A stretch of 64,000 nt of DNA from JBLHKW01 sp047618565 (lineage in GTDB: Bacteria; Planctomycetota; UBA1135; GCA-002686595). The notes beneath the pieces are model-generated. The model searched no databases. It worked only from the letters and a program-made list of their open reading frames with translations, and was not told the DNA's origin. Shown piece after piece: positions 44,783 through 53,324 of this stretch. Within the stretch, counting starts at the first letter, position 1; each line of letters begins with the position of its first letter. The stretch is taken from positions 1-64,000 of the forward strand of contig JBLHKW010000002.1 in the NCBI GenBank assembly GCA_047618565.1, given 5' to 3'. The translations under genes were made by a program, and so were the position numbers.

Positions 44783-45553
44783 TCAGTCCCTCTGCATGCG
44801 GCGGGAAACGGAAGACGCTTCTTGGGCCGGCCAGATGCGGACCTCGATGCGGCGATTGCGCGTGCGCTCACGGGCTGTACTGTTCGTGTTGAGCGGTGCG
44901 GTCGAGCCGAGGCCTGCGACCTGCAGCCGCTTGGGCGAGATGTTGCTGGAAGCCATGAGGATTTCCGCGGCTGCAACAGCGCGCGCGCAGCTGAGTGCCT
45001 CGGCCGTGGGATAGCGCGAGGAGGGTTTGAACTCGGAGTCGGTGTGCCCCTCGATCACGATCGGGTTGGGGTAGTGCTGCATGACCCCCGCCATCTGGGT
45101 CAGGCTGCGACGCAGGGACGAATTGACCGTCGCATCGCCCGGCTTGAAGCAGGCGCTCTCCTCGAAGTGCATGACGATCCCATCGCGAGCGCTCAACGGG
45201 TCGAACTCGATATCCCCCTCGAGTGCGCGCTGCCCCATCTCCTCGGAGTTCTTCAGCAGGGCATCCGGCGGCCGCGTATGCGGGTCCTGGCCACCACGCG
45301 TCGGATGCATGGCGCTCATCGTGTCGTTCTCGGGCGGGTCCGTCATGGATGCGCCGTGGTCGTCCTCGATCGTTCCCCGAGAGCCAGTGAGTTCCTGCGG
45401 GAAGGGGAACTTCATGTACTCCTCCGTGCTGGAGAACGTGAACAGCAAGATGAAGAAGGTCACAAGCAGCGAGATCATGTCCACGAAAGTCGTGATCCAC
45501 TCGGGCGCGCCCTCCAGGGGCGGCTCTTCCTGCTTTTTAGGCTTCTTCTCCAT
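44783..45553 (-). CDS. motB: Flagellar motor stator protein MotB (first copy)
   Basis: The TM segment PEWITTFVDMISLLVTFFIL carries the conserved Asp25. The C-terminal OmpA domain is canonical (NPIVIEGHTDSEF, then RNRRIEVRIW), so it should anchor the stator to peptidoglycan. At 256 aa it is standard, and lies 9 nt downstream of motA. Confidence 0.95.
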   Translation of the reverse strand: MEKKPKKQEEPPLEGAPEWITTFVDMISLLVTFFILLFTFSSTEEYMKFPFPQELTGSRGTIEDDHGASMTDPPENDTMSAMHPTRGGQDPHTRPPDALLKNSEEMGQRALEGDIEFDPLSARDGIVMHFEESACFKPGDATVNSSLRRSLTQMAGVMQHYPNPIVIEGHTDSEFKPSSRYPTAEALSCARAVAAAEILMASSNISPKRLQVAGLGSTAPLNTNSTARERTRNRRIEVRIWPAQEASSVSRRMQRD

Positions 45554-45562
45554 GGCCTTCGC

Positions 45563-46330
45563 TCAACCCTCGACCTGGGTGCGCATGCTCGGAGCCAGGT
45601 AGCCCTTCAGCTTCTCCTTGATGAGCTGTGGTTTCTCTCCGGACTGCACCGCCACCACGCCCTCGATCATCAGATTGCGAAGCAGCGCCTCGAGCTTGGC
45701 CCGGATCTCGAGCTTGCCAGCCAGGGGGATGAAGACCATGTTGGCAGCCATGGCCCCGTAGAGAGTCGTCAGGAGTGCGGTGGCCATCCCGATACCGATT
45801 GCGCTCGGGTCGGAAAGGTCCTGGAGCATCTGCACCAGGCCAACGAGCGTGCCGATCATGCCGAAGGCGGGCGCGAAGGCGCCCATCTGGTCCATCAGCT
45901 TCTTACCGGTCCAGTGGCGTTGAGCCTGCCATTCAGCTTCAAGCTCCATGATGTCGCGAACGGTCTCGGCGCTGAAACCGTCGATCACGAGCTGGATGCC
46001 CTTGGCGAAGAACTTGTCGTCGACCTCCTGCAGCTTGCTCTCGAGTGCGAGCAATCCTTCCCGGCGTGCCAGGTTTGCGTAGTCGACGATGCGCTCGATC
46101 TCATCCGTCGGCGTGCCGATCTTCTGGACCGCGGTGACGGTCATCACCTTGAATATCCCTTTGATGTCGCTCGCGGGGAAGGCCATCATCGTCACCGCGA
46201 ACGTTCCGCCCAGGACGATCACCATGGACGGGATGTGGATGAAAATAGCGACGCCGCCGGGGCCGCTCGCCATGGCGACGAAAATCAGCGTGAAGCAAAG
46301 GACGGTGCCGAGGATGGTGTTCAGATCCAT
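45563..46330 (-). CDS. motA: Flagellar motor stator protein MotA
   Basis: A four-helix proton channel subunit (255 aa) with HIPSMVIVLGGTFAV near residue 33, the cytoplasmic loop EGLLALESKLQEV, and the pore helices GMIGTLVGLVQMLQDLSDPS and GAMAANMVFIPLAGKLE. Follows a 141-bp gap after the motE-like gene that contains an inverted repeat. Confidence 0.97.
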   Translation of the reverse strand: MDLNTILGTVLCFTLIFVAMASGPGGVAIFIHIPSMVIVLGGTFAVTMMAFPASDIKGIFKVMTVTAVQKIGTPTDEIERIVDYANLARREGLLALESKLQEVDDKFFAKGIQLVIDGFSAETVRDIMELEAEWQAQRHWTGKKLMDQMGAFAPAFGMIGTLVGLVQMLQDLSDPSAIGIGMATALLTTLYGAMAANMVFIPLAGKLEIRAKLEALLRNLMIEGVVAVQSGEKPQLIKEKLKGYLAPSMRTQVEG

Positions 46331-46374
46331 TGGGGAGGGCGCTCTCAGGGGAGGAGAGAGTCTCTTCGTATATC

Positions 46375-46424
46375 GGACGCCAGGGGCGGTTGACCCAAGG
46401 GTCAGGCGACACCTTTTGGCGTCC
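46375..46424. repeat. Nested inverted repeat between the motE-like gene and motA
   Basis: GGACGCCA (46375-46382) pairs with TGGCGTCC (46417-46424), and inside it TGACCC (46391-46396) faces GGGTCA (46399-46404). In the minus-strand transcript it could form an intra-operon stem that adjusts motA-fliN expression relative to upstream genes. No oligo-T follows, so it is not an obvious terminator. Confidence 0.6.
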
Positions 46425-46471
46425 TAACGGCTTCCAGGGAGGGGAGTTAGGCCGGTGCCCGATGGCCCGAT

Positions 46472-47182
46472 CTAGAGCCCTGCCTTGCGGTAGGAGTCGG
46501 CGTACTCCAGATAGCGGTCGCGCGGAAGCGCGTTGATCAGCTCAGAGGCCCTTTCTTCCGTCAGGCCGCGCAGGATCTGGGCCGCCTGATCGGGCAGGAA
46601 CATGATCAGATTGGCGGCCAGCTCGTCGACCTTCCCGTTCTCGAAGATCTTGGACATGCTGGACCAGCTGGCCTCCTCGCGCTCTTCCTGGGCGCGTTCA
46701 TCGCGCGTCAGCTCATCCTCGCGCAACTCGAGCTCCAGGTCGTGCTCGATCAGGGTCGTGCGGATCTTGACCAGCTCTTCCCAGCGTTCGTCCAGCTGGC
46801 GCTCGCGTACCTTCAGCTCCGCCTCGCGTCGCGCGAAGTCGATTGCGCGCTGGTTGTTCGCCTCGACGCCGTTCTTCATCTGGCTCTGGAGTTGCTCCAG
46901 TTCATCCGTGGAGAAGGGCGACTCCAGCAGGAATGCTCTTAGCGGTGAGGCCGCGGACTCGATCACCTCGGCCTCCGGTCGGTCGTCCATGGCAACCTCC
47001 TCCATCAGGTTCGCCGGCTCGTTTTCATCGGTATTCGGCTCCTCGGGGCTGGGGAACAGGGCACCGATCACCGCCAGCTCGTGGGGTGGCGTGCCCGACA
47101 TTGCGGCGAACGCCAGGAATGAAGAGAAGAAGAGCACGACGCCGCCGGATGCAAACGCGAGGTACTTGAGGATGTTGTTCAT
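46472..47182 (-). CDS. MotE-like protein with MgtE-N domain
   Basis: A 236-residue protein: one N-terminal membrane segment (about 8-28), a Glu-rich linker, a long charged coiled coil (about 100-180), then a C-terminal MgtE_N/FliG-N-like module (SKIFENGKVDELAANLIMFL followed by EERASELINALP). The same architecture is seen in MotE/FlbB-type proteins that help assemble the flagellar motor. It lies between fliJ and motA, 17 nt after fliJ. Confidence 0.85.
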   Translation of the reverse strand: MNNILKYLAFASGGVVLFFSSFLAFAAMSGTPPHELAVIGALFPSPEEPNTDENEPANLMEEVAMDDRPEAEVIESAASPLRAFLLESPFSTDELEQLQSQMKNGVEANNQRAIDFARREAELKVRERQLDERWEELVKIRTTLIEHDLELELREDELTRDERAQEEREEASWSSMSKIFENGKVDELAANLIMFLPDQAAQILRGLTEERASELINALPRDRYLEYADSYRKAGL

Positions 47183-47199
47183 AGGGGTTCGTCTTCCTG

Positions 47200-47655
47200 T
47201 TATCTGGCTTGGGTCCGACGTTTGGCACGCCGTGCGGCGGTCTCATCCAGCTCAAGGTTGGCTTGCTTCTCGGTCTCTGAGCGAAAGCGCGCGCGTTTCG
47301 TCTCTTCGAGGTGTTCGAGGGCGCGCACTTCGATGCGCGCCTCGGACCAGGGTTGGCGCGCCTGTTCCGCCTGCAGCGTCAGGGTCGTTGCGGTTTCGCG
47401 CCGACGCAGGCAGACGCGCGACATGCTGTCGATCGAGTCCTGGCCGCGAATGGCGCTGCGCGGATCGAGGGGGCCCGAACGGACCTGATCCGCGAGCTGA
47501 ACCTCCATCTGCCGCCGCTCCACAAGGGCCTGGCTGAATGACTCCTGGGCTTCACGCGCTTTCGCCTGTTGTTCCAGAAATGCGGCGCGGGCGACGTGCT
47601 CCTCGATGCGGCGCACCCGGAGCACGCGCGCCAGCCTGAAGTTGAAGTTCTTCAT
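47200..47655 (-). CDS. fliJ: Flagellar export chaperone FliJ
   Basis: A 151-residue protein, almost entirely a charged coiled coil. It begins MKNFNFRLARVLRVRRIEE, the FliJ N-terminal pattern, and ends in a basic tail. FliJ is the stalk that inserts into the FliI hexamer. It overlaps fliI by ATGA, as usual. Sequence conservation in this family is low, so context is important. Confidence 0.92.
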   Translation of the reverse strand: MKNFNFRLARVLRVRRIEEHVARAAFLEQQAKAREAQESFSQALVERRQMEVQLADQVRSGPLDPRSAIRGQDSIDSMSRVCLRRRETATTLTLQAEQARQPWSEARIEVRALEHLEETKRARFRSETEKQANLELDETAARRAKRRTQAR

Positions 47656-48974
47656 TGCGAGACCCCCGCATCAGCGATCAGGCTCAGCAATTCGCACGTC
47701 TCGGCAAACGGGGTCGCGTCGTCGGCCTGGCGTAAGAAGTGGTTGATGGCCGGCATTCGCTGAATGGCATTGTCCAGCAGCGGGTTAGCACCGGGCTTGT
47801 ACGCGCCAATATCCAGCAGGTCGCGTGCGTCAGCGTGGGCGGAAATCCACTCGCGAACCTGTGCAGCTCTGGCCATGTGTTCACTGTCGACCAGCTCAGG
47901 CATGAGCCGCGACAGGCTTGCCGGGACGTCGATGGCCGGGAAGTGCCCCGAATGGGCGAGCTTGCGATCGAGCATGATGTGTCCGTCAAGCAGCCCGCGC
48001 AGGGTGTCCGCTACCGGATCGTGAGGGTCATCGCCGTCGAGCAACACGGTCAACAGGCCGGTGATGCTTCCGGTCTCGGTGCGTCCAAGGCGTTCGACGA
48101 GCTTGGGCATCTCGGCGAAGAAGCTGGGCGGGTATCCACGCACGGTCGGCGGCTCACCCGCAGCGAGCCCAACTTCACGCGAAGCGGCTGCGAAGCGTGT
48201 CACCGAATCCATGACGAACAGCACCTCAAGACCCTGGTCACGCAGAAACTCCGCGATGGTCAGGGCCACGAAAGGGGCCGTGAAGCGTTCGATCGGTGGG
48301 CGGTCGGACGTTGCCACCACGACCACCGACTTCGCTCGCCCCTCCGGTCCGAGCACGTTGTCCAGGAAGCTGCGCACTTCGCGTCCACGCTCGCCCACCA
48401 GGCAACAGACGACCACGTCGGCCTTGGTCCCGCGCGTAGCCTGGCCGAGCAGTGTGGACTTTCCGACGCCGGAGCCGGCGAAGATGCCGAGCCGCTGTCC
48501 GGAACCGATGGTGAGCAGCGAGTCGATGACGCGGATTCCCGTCTCAAGCGGCGTGTCGATCGGAGCGCGCGAGAGAGCCGCAGGGGCGGCCTGCCGTACG
48601 GAGCGCATGGGGCCGCGGCTGTGGATCCTGGGGCCGTCATCGATCGGTGCGCCGAAGCCGTCCACGACGCGCCCGACGAAGTCGTGCGTGATCGGTATGG
48701 CGAATGGTCTGCCGAGGGCATAGACCTCCTGCATGGGAGCGATGCCGGCCAGGTCGCCGTGCGGCATGAGCAGGCTGGATGCCCCGCGGAAGCCGACCAC
48801 CTCGGCGTAGATCGGGTCGAGCGGTCCGCGGTCAATGCGGCAGAGTTCTCCGAGCGCGGCGGGCAGGCCCGCGGCCTCGACCAGCACGCCCGAGATGACC
48901 TCGACGCGCCCCCTGTAGGAGGGGCGGGTCGCGCTGGGCACGAGCGAGAGCATTTCGTCCACGCTCGGGATCAT
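47652..48974 (-). CDS. fliI: Flagellum-specific ATPase FliI
   Basis: The type III export ATPase. It has Walker A AGSGVGKST (166-174), VGERGREVRSFLDNVLG, Walker B LEVLFVMDSVTRFA and the conserved GYPPSFFAEMPKLVERLGR. At 440 aa it is full length. It overlaps fliH and fliJ by ATGA on each side. Confidence 0.98.
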   Translation of the reverse strand: MIPSVDEMLSLVPSATRPSYRGRVEVISGVLVEAAGLPAALGELCRIDRGPLDPIYAEVVGFRGASSLLMPHGDLAGIAPMQEVYALGRPFAIPITHDFVGRVVDGFGAPIDDGPRIHSRGPMRSVRQAAPAALSRAPIDTPLETGIRVIDSLLTIGSGQRLGIFAGSGVGKSTLLGQATRGTKADVVVCCLVGERGREVRSFLDNVLGPEGRAKSVVVVATSDRPPIERFTAPFVALTIAEFLRDQGLEVLFVMDSVTRFAAASREVGLAAGEPPTVRGYPPSFFAEMPKLVERLGRTETGSITGLLTVLLDGDDPHDPVADTLRGLLDGHIMLDRKLAHSGHFPAIDVPASLSRLMPELVDSEHMARAAQVREWISAHADARDLLDIGAYKPGANPLLDNAIQRMPAINHFLRQADDATPFAETCELLSLIADAGVSQ

Positions 48975-49543
48975 CGGGCGGCCTCGAGTAGTTCCTCACG
49001 AACGCGCGTAAGTGCTGCGTCGACGTCACGCACGAGCAGTCCCTGGGGCGTGGTGACGTGCACATCGCCGCGGGCTATGTCGGGGTCCGCTTCGAACCGG
49101 GTGTTCGACCTGAATCGAGACGGGTCGCAGGATTCCAGGTCGTCGGGGTGCAGGTGGATAACGCACGCACTTCGCCCTGTTGCGGCTACCGCCAGCGCGT
49201 TCCTGACGATCGCTTCGACGTCGTAATTTCCCGCACCGAGTTCCGTACGAAGGATCTCCCGTGCGATGCCGACAGCCAGCTGGATGGCGAACTCCGGAAG
49301 ATCGGCTTCGATCTTCTGGTGGACTGCATCGATTGCCTCGGCTCGTTCCGTCAGTGTCGCGAGCAAGGCCTCGACCTGCGCCACGGACGCGCTGCTGGCG
49401 AACGCGTTGGCGGCCGACGAATCGCCACTCTCGCTGTCCGCTTCGGCGGCCTGCTGTAGATTCTGAGCCAGGTCGTCCAGGCTCGAATGACTGATGCGGC
49501 CTGCTCGGACGGGCGCGTGTAGAAGGACGGTGTTACGCGGCAT
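48971..49543 (-). CDS. fliH: Flagellar assembly protein FliH
   Basis: The regulator and peripheral stalk of FliI (190 aa). The C-terminal region matches FliH/YscL: EFAIQLAVGIAREILRTEL, a coiled-coil before it, then IHLHPDDLESC and DIARGDVHVTTPQGLLVRDV. The N-terminal 60 residues are low-complexity Ser/Ala-rich. It lies one base after fliG and overlaps fliI. Confidence 0.93.
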   Translation of the reverse strand: MPRNTVLLHAPVRAGRISHSSLDDLAQNLQQAAEADSESGDSSAANAFASSASVAQVEALLATLTERAEAIDAVHQKIEADLPEFAIQLAVGIAREILRTELGAGNYDVEAIVRNALAVAATGRSACVIHLHPDDLESCDPSRFRSNTRFEADPDIARGDVHVTTPQGLLVRDVDAALTRVREELLEAAR

Positions 49544-49544
49544 G

Positions 49545-50564
49545 TCAGCTGACCAGTTCTTCCCCGGAGCGCGCCGGTGTGAGATCGCCGCTCTCCATCA
49601 TTCCACGAGCGGCCTTCAAGATCTGGTCGCGCGCGCGGATGACGTCGGTCATCGGTACGGCTCCCGCGATCTCGCGTTCTTCGGAAACCATCTCGCGCAC
49701 GCGCGAACTCAGGTTGGACATGATGTTGTTCTCGACGTCTTCCGGGCTGGCCTTCAGGGCGATCGAAAGGGTGGGCGTGTCGATCGAGGCCAGGATCTTC
49801 TGCATGCCACGCTTGTCGATCGTGCCGAGATCCTCCCAGGCGAACATGTACTCGCGAACCTCGTTGGCGATCTCCTCGTCCGCGCTCTCGAGACCTTCGA
49901 GGACGACTTTCTCGATCTCTGCCTTGGTGTAATTGAGGAGCTCGGCAACTGTTCGCAGGCTATCCGAGCGGTCGATCTGCGCCGGCTCACCTGCGCTGGC
50001 ACGCAGGCGGCGCTGGATGTCGTCCGCGATGGTGAGCATCGTGTCGACGTTTGGCGGCACGATCTGCGTCATGCGACGCACCACATCGAGCGCCATCTCA
50101 GGCTCGTAGGTAGCCAGTACCTTGGCCGAGGCCTCGGGCGAAGCGTGCGACATCACCAGCGCCACCACGGCGGGCGACTCCTCGGTGAGGATGCTCACGA
50201 TCCGGTCGGTCGGGACCTTGTCAAGAAACCCGAGCGGGTGTGCGCGTCGCCGCCGTTCGGCGATACCCTCGATGACGCGGTCCGCCTCCTCGGGACCGAA
50301 CGTGCCCGCAAGGATCTCGTACAGCTGGAACTTGTCCTGGGGGCGCACGCCGGCCTGCGTGTGGACCGTGCGCGAGAGCTCGAAGAAGAGCTTGTCTACG
50401 GCCTCGGGCGAACAAAGGTCCGGGCTGAGCTCGGTCATCGCCTCGGCGACGTTTGCCACGACCTTGGAATCGAGCGAACGCATGACCAGCGCTCCAACCT
50501 GCTTGTCGAGACTGAGCAGGAAAGCCGCGACCTTCTGGGTCCCGCTGATGCTAGCTGAGCTCAC
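49545..50564 (-). CDS. fliG: Flagellar motor switch protein FliG
   Basis: The rotor protein contacting MotA. The N-terminal ISGTQKVAAFLLSLDKQVGA binds FliF. The middle armadillo repeats and the C-terminal torque helix (VREYMFAWEDLGTIDKRGMQ followed by KILASIDTPTLSIALK) with its alternating charges are present. The 339-aa length is standard. It overlaps fliF by ATGA. Confidence 0.97.
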   Translation of the reverse strand: MSSASISGTQKVAAFLLSLDKQVGALVMRSLDSKVVANVAEAMTELSPDLCSPEAVDKLFFELSRTVHTQAGVRPQDKFQLYEILAGTFGPEEADRVIEGIAERRRRAHPLGFLDKVPTDRIVSILTEESPAVVALVMSHASPEASAKVLATYEPEMALDVVRRMTQIVPPNVDTMLTIADDIQRRLRASAGEPAQIDRSDSLRTVAELLNYTKAEIEKVVLEGLESADEEIANEVREYMFAWEDLGTIDKRGMQKILASIDTPTLSIALKASPEDVENNIMSNLSSRVREMVSEEREIAGAVPMTDVIRARDQILKAARGMMESGDLTPARSGEELVS

Positions 50565-52120
50565 TTGCTCCCCACGAAGGTGTCGTCAAGGGCCCAGCGC
50601 GAGAGGATGGCGCTCACTCGATCCGGGTCGTTGGCCAGCAGGTCGGAGATCTGTTGTTTCGCCAGCATTCCCACGTCAACGTCCTCGTCGGCGAACTCAC
50701 TGGCCATGCGGGCGCGGACGGCTTCCGGTCCGCTGCCCGAGACGGCTACCCTTTGCGCGGCCGCCTTGTCGCTCTTCTTGAGGCTCTTCATCAAGATGAA
50801 CAAGAAGCCGAGCGCTGCCACAATCTCGACGCCACGTTCGATCAAGAGTTCGACGGTTTCATTGGCGGGTTCAGGTGCCGGCTCCTCTAGAGGCGGGACG
50901 ATCGCTCCGGACTCGTCGCGCTCCAGGCCACTGAAACGCGCCGTGTTCGATGTGAAGGTGTCGCCACGGGTGTCATCGAATCCCACGATGCCCTTGACCC
51001 ATTCGGACGCCTTGGGTAGCTGGTCGACGAGGCTGTCGTCGAGCAATAACGTGACCGCCAGGCGATCCAGTTGCGGCGCGGACTGAACCTTGTGGACGGT
51101 CGTCCTACCGACCAGATAGTCCTCGGTCGACTCGCTCGTTGTAGCGGGGGCGAGCGTGACGGGCGCGGGGCCGGCGGCTCCAGCTGCACTGTTGGCGTCG
51201 GCGCCGACGAGACCGCCCGCAGCATTTGAAGGTGTGGGAGTCTCGGACTCGAAGGTGCGCTTTGAAAGAGGGGTCTTGCTCCCGGGGTCGACGCCCTCAT
51301 TGACCGACTCGATCAAGTCGTGTGTCCAGCGGCTATGGACCGTCGCAACGGCCAGCCCGACGCCATAGGTCTCGTCGAGCACCGCCTGTACGTCCCGCTG
51401 CAGGTCGCGATCATGGCTACGTTGGAACTCGAGCACCTCGTCGAAACCCTTGTCACGTGCGCCGTTGAAGACGCTGCGTCCATACTGATCCGAGATGACC
51501 ACCTGCTCGCGCTTCACGCCAAAGGCCGAGCTCACGATGGTCGCAACGGTTTCGCTCTGCTCGCGATCCGGGTCAAGGATTCCGCGCAGCTGCAGCACCA
51601 CGGAGATGGTCTCGGATTGCGGACGTGCGAAAGCCGTGTGCGGAGGGCTGGACGAGTTGATCGTCGCCCGTGCGATCCAGTTGTAGACCTCGAGCATCTT
51701 CTCGACCTCCTGCCACTTACGCTTCTGCAGCAGTTGGCGACGTTCGCCGGAGCCGAGGAATGCAGATGCCGCACCCGAGGGGCCAGACTCGATGCCACGC
51801 GGGCTCGCGCTCAGGGCGCCTTCGAGGTAGATGGCGTTGAGCGCCTCGTGGTAACGACCATCTTCGGCCCAGATCGTGTAAGGGCCGGGGCCGTTGCTCG
51901 TCTTGAATCGGATGCCGGCGTTGGCGATCGCTCCCGATGCGCTGCCGAGCTGCGATTCGTCGAGGTTGGAGCGCAGCAAGGTGAATGCCGGGTTCGCCGC
52001 GCGGTAGGTCGAGATGCCGACCATGGCGACGACGAGGAACATTGCGGCGGCCACCACGATCCGAGTCGGGCCGTTGGTGTCCTTGAGCTGCAGGAACAGT
52101 TTGCTGAGTAGGTCTTTCAT
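50561..52120 (-). CDS. fliF: Flagellar MS-ring protein FliF
   Basis: Forms the MS ring in the inner membrane. TM1 (about 21-40), the YscJ/FliF ring-building domain (SNLDESQLGSASGAIANAGI, LLQKRKWQEVEKML) and TM2 (about 432-450) are in order. The C-terminal cytoplasmic tail binds FliG. The proline/alanine-rich beta-collar linker is at about 285-330. At 519 aa it is normal. Confidence 0.97.
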   Translation of the reverse strand: MKDLLSKLFLQLKDTNGPTRIVVAAAMFLVVAMVGISTYRAANPAFTLLRSNLDESQLGSASGAIANAGIRFKTSNGPGPYTIWAEDGRYHEALNAIYLEGALSASPRGIESGPSGAASAFLGSGERRQLLQKRKWQEVEKMLEVYNWIARATINSSSPPHTAFARPQSETISVVLQLRGILDPDREQSETVATIVSSAFGVKREQVVISDQYGRSVFNGARDKGFDEVLEFQRSHDRDLQRDVQAVLDETYGVGLAVATVHSRWTHDLIESVNEGVDPGSKTPLSKRTFESETPTPSNAAGGLVGADANSAAGAAGPAPVTLAPATTSESTEDYLVGRTTVHKVQSAPQLDRLAVTLLLDDSLVDQLPKASEWVKGIVGFDDTRGDTFTSNTARFSGLERDESGAIVPPLEEPAPEPANETVELLIERGVEIVAALGFLFILMKSLKKSDKAAAQRVAVSGSGPEAVRARMASEFADEDVDVGMLAKQQISDLLANDPDRVSAILSRWALDDTFVGSK

Positions 52121-52131
52121 GGATCAGAGCG

Positions 52132-52503
52132 TTAGACGCCCATGCGCATCACTTCGCGGTAGGCATCGATCAACTTGTTCCGGATCTGCATGGCAAACTG
52201 GAACCCCAGTTCGGATTCCTTCAACTGTGCGGCCACCTCGTGGAAATCGAGTTTGCCGTTGACGACTTCCAGGTGGACGCTGTCGGCCTGGCGCAGGGAG
52301 TTGTCGACCTCCTTGAGGCCGCTGCTGAGGATCTCGGAGAACGCCGCGGCGGACGTGTCGGAGGCGCTGGATGTATCTGCACCGGGCGCGAGCTGTGCAG
52401 CCTTGCCCTGCATTGCATCCAGAGTCTGAGCCTGCCGCTTGAGCGCGGATTCGATAGCCGAGCGGGCCAGGCTGCTGCTGCTACTTCCAGTGCGGTCGAT
52501 CAT
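52132..52503 (-). CDS. fliE: Flagellar hook-basal body complex protein FliE
   Basis: The MS-ring/rod adaptor (123 aa). The diagnostic C-terminal half is VNGKLDFHEVAAQLKESELG followed by FQFAMQIRNKLIDAYREVMRM, which is FliE. The N-terminal 50 residues are Ser/Ala-rich. It follows flgC by 19 nt and precedes fliF by 11 nt. Confidence 0.96.
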   Translation of the reverse strand: MIDRTGSSSSSLARSAIESALKRQAQTLDAMQGKAAQLAPGADTSSASDTSAAAFSEILSSGLKEVDNSLRQADSVHLEVVNGKLDFHEVAAQLKESELGFQFAMQIRNKLIDAYREVMRMGV

Positions 52504-52522
52504 GATTCAGTACTCGTGGCGA

Positions 52523-52957
52523 CTACTCGGCCAGACGGATTGCGCGAGCCATCATCTGCTCGAAGCTCTTCTGGACCTTCAGGTTGGCCTCATAGGAACG
52601 CACGGCCGTGATCAGGTCAGCCATCTCACGGACGGTGTTGACGTTGGGCATGCGAACGATGCCCTCGGCGTTGGCGTCCGGATGGGAGGGGTCGTAGATC
52701 TCCTCGAAGGGTGTTCGGAAGTCCTCGGAGATCTTGGTGATCTCCACACCAGTGACCTCCGACCGTCCGTTGGTCGCGCGCTCGAGGATCGGCGCGAAGT
52801 TGACGACCTGGCGTCGGTACGGCTGGTCCGAGTTGCCTACGCGGGTCGACTGGGCGTTCGAGATGTTCTGCGCAATGATGTCCATGCGCGAGCGCTCGGC
52901 GGTCAGGGCCGTCGCCGCGATGCGCATTCCGCCGAACAGTTTGTTGAGATTGTTCAT
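52523..52957 (-). CDS. flgC: Flagellar basal-body rod protein FlgC
   Basis: A proximal rod protein (144 aa). The N-terminal RMDIIAQNISNAQSTR is the rod signature, and the C-terminal MADLITAVRSYEANLKVQKS the conserved D0 helix. MPNVNTVREM before it is typical of FlgC. It follows flgB by 3 nt. Confidence 0.97.
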   Translation of the reverse strand: MNNLNKLFGGMRIAATALTAERSRMDIIAQNISNAQSTRVGNSDQPYRRQVVNFAPILERATNGRSEVTGVEITKISEDFRTPFEEIYDPSHPDANAEGIVRMPNVNTVREMADLITAVRSYEANLKVQKSFEQMMARAIRLAE

Positions 52958-52960
52958 GGT

Positions 52961-53314
52961 CTATCGGTCTCCGTTGATTGCGATGTTCATCGTCCTCATC
53001 CGGCTCGACAGGATTCCGGCGTAGAGCTCGAAGAGCAGCCGGTTCTCCTGCATTGCGCTGACCTCATCCTCGATCACGACGTTGTTCCCATCCGGGCGCG
53101 ACGGCGACTCCGTGTCGACCGTGACCTGGGGGGTCACCCGGGTGAAATCGTCCTGGCGGACCATGGCCTTCTGAAGCATGGATTCGAACTCGACATCTCG
53201 CCGCTTGAAGCCGGGCACGTTCTGGTTGGCAACATTGCCAGCCAGAACCTTGGCCCGGAGCGTCGATGCGGACATGAGCCGCAGCAGGGCAGATACATCG
53301 GTGCGCGAGTCCAT
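52961..53314 (-). CDS. flgB: Flagellar basal-body rod protein FlgB
   Basis: A proximal rod protein (117 aa) with STLRAKVLAGNVANQNVPGF followed by KRRDVEFESMLQ, the FlgB N-terminal pattern, and LLFELYAGILSSRMRTM at the C-terminus. It opens the flgBC-fliEFGHIJ run and lies 10 nt after the sigma-54 response regulator. Confidence 0.96.
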   Translation of the reverse strand: MDSRTDVSALLRLMSASTLRAKVLAGNVANQNVPGFKRRDVEFESMLQKAMVRQDDFTRVTPQVTVDTESPSRPDGNNVVIEDEVSAMQENRLLFELYAGILSSRMRTMNIAINGDR

Positions 53315-53324
53315 GGGATTCTCC

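Noticed and set aside
43910..46393. 827-codon open frame on the + strand opposite fliL, motB and motA
   Set aside because: It is antisense to clearly identified genes, has His/Gly/Arg-rich composition typical of high-GC shadow frames, and shows no domain.
47739..49226. 495-codon + strand frame opposite fliI
   Set aside because: Antisense shadow of fliI/fliH without homology-like features.
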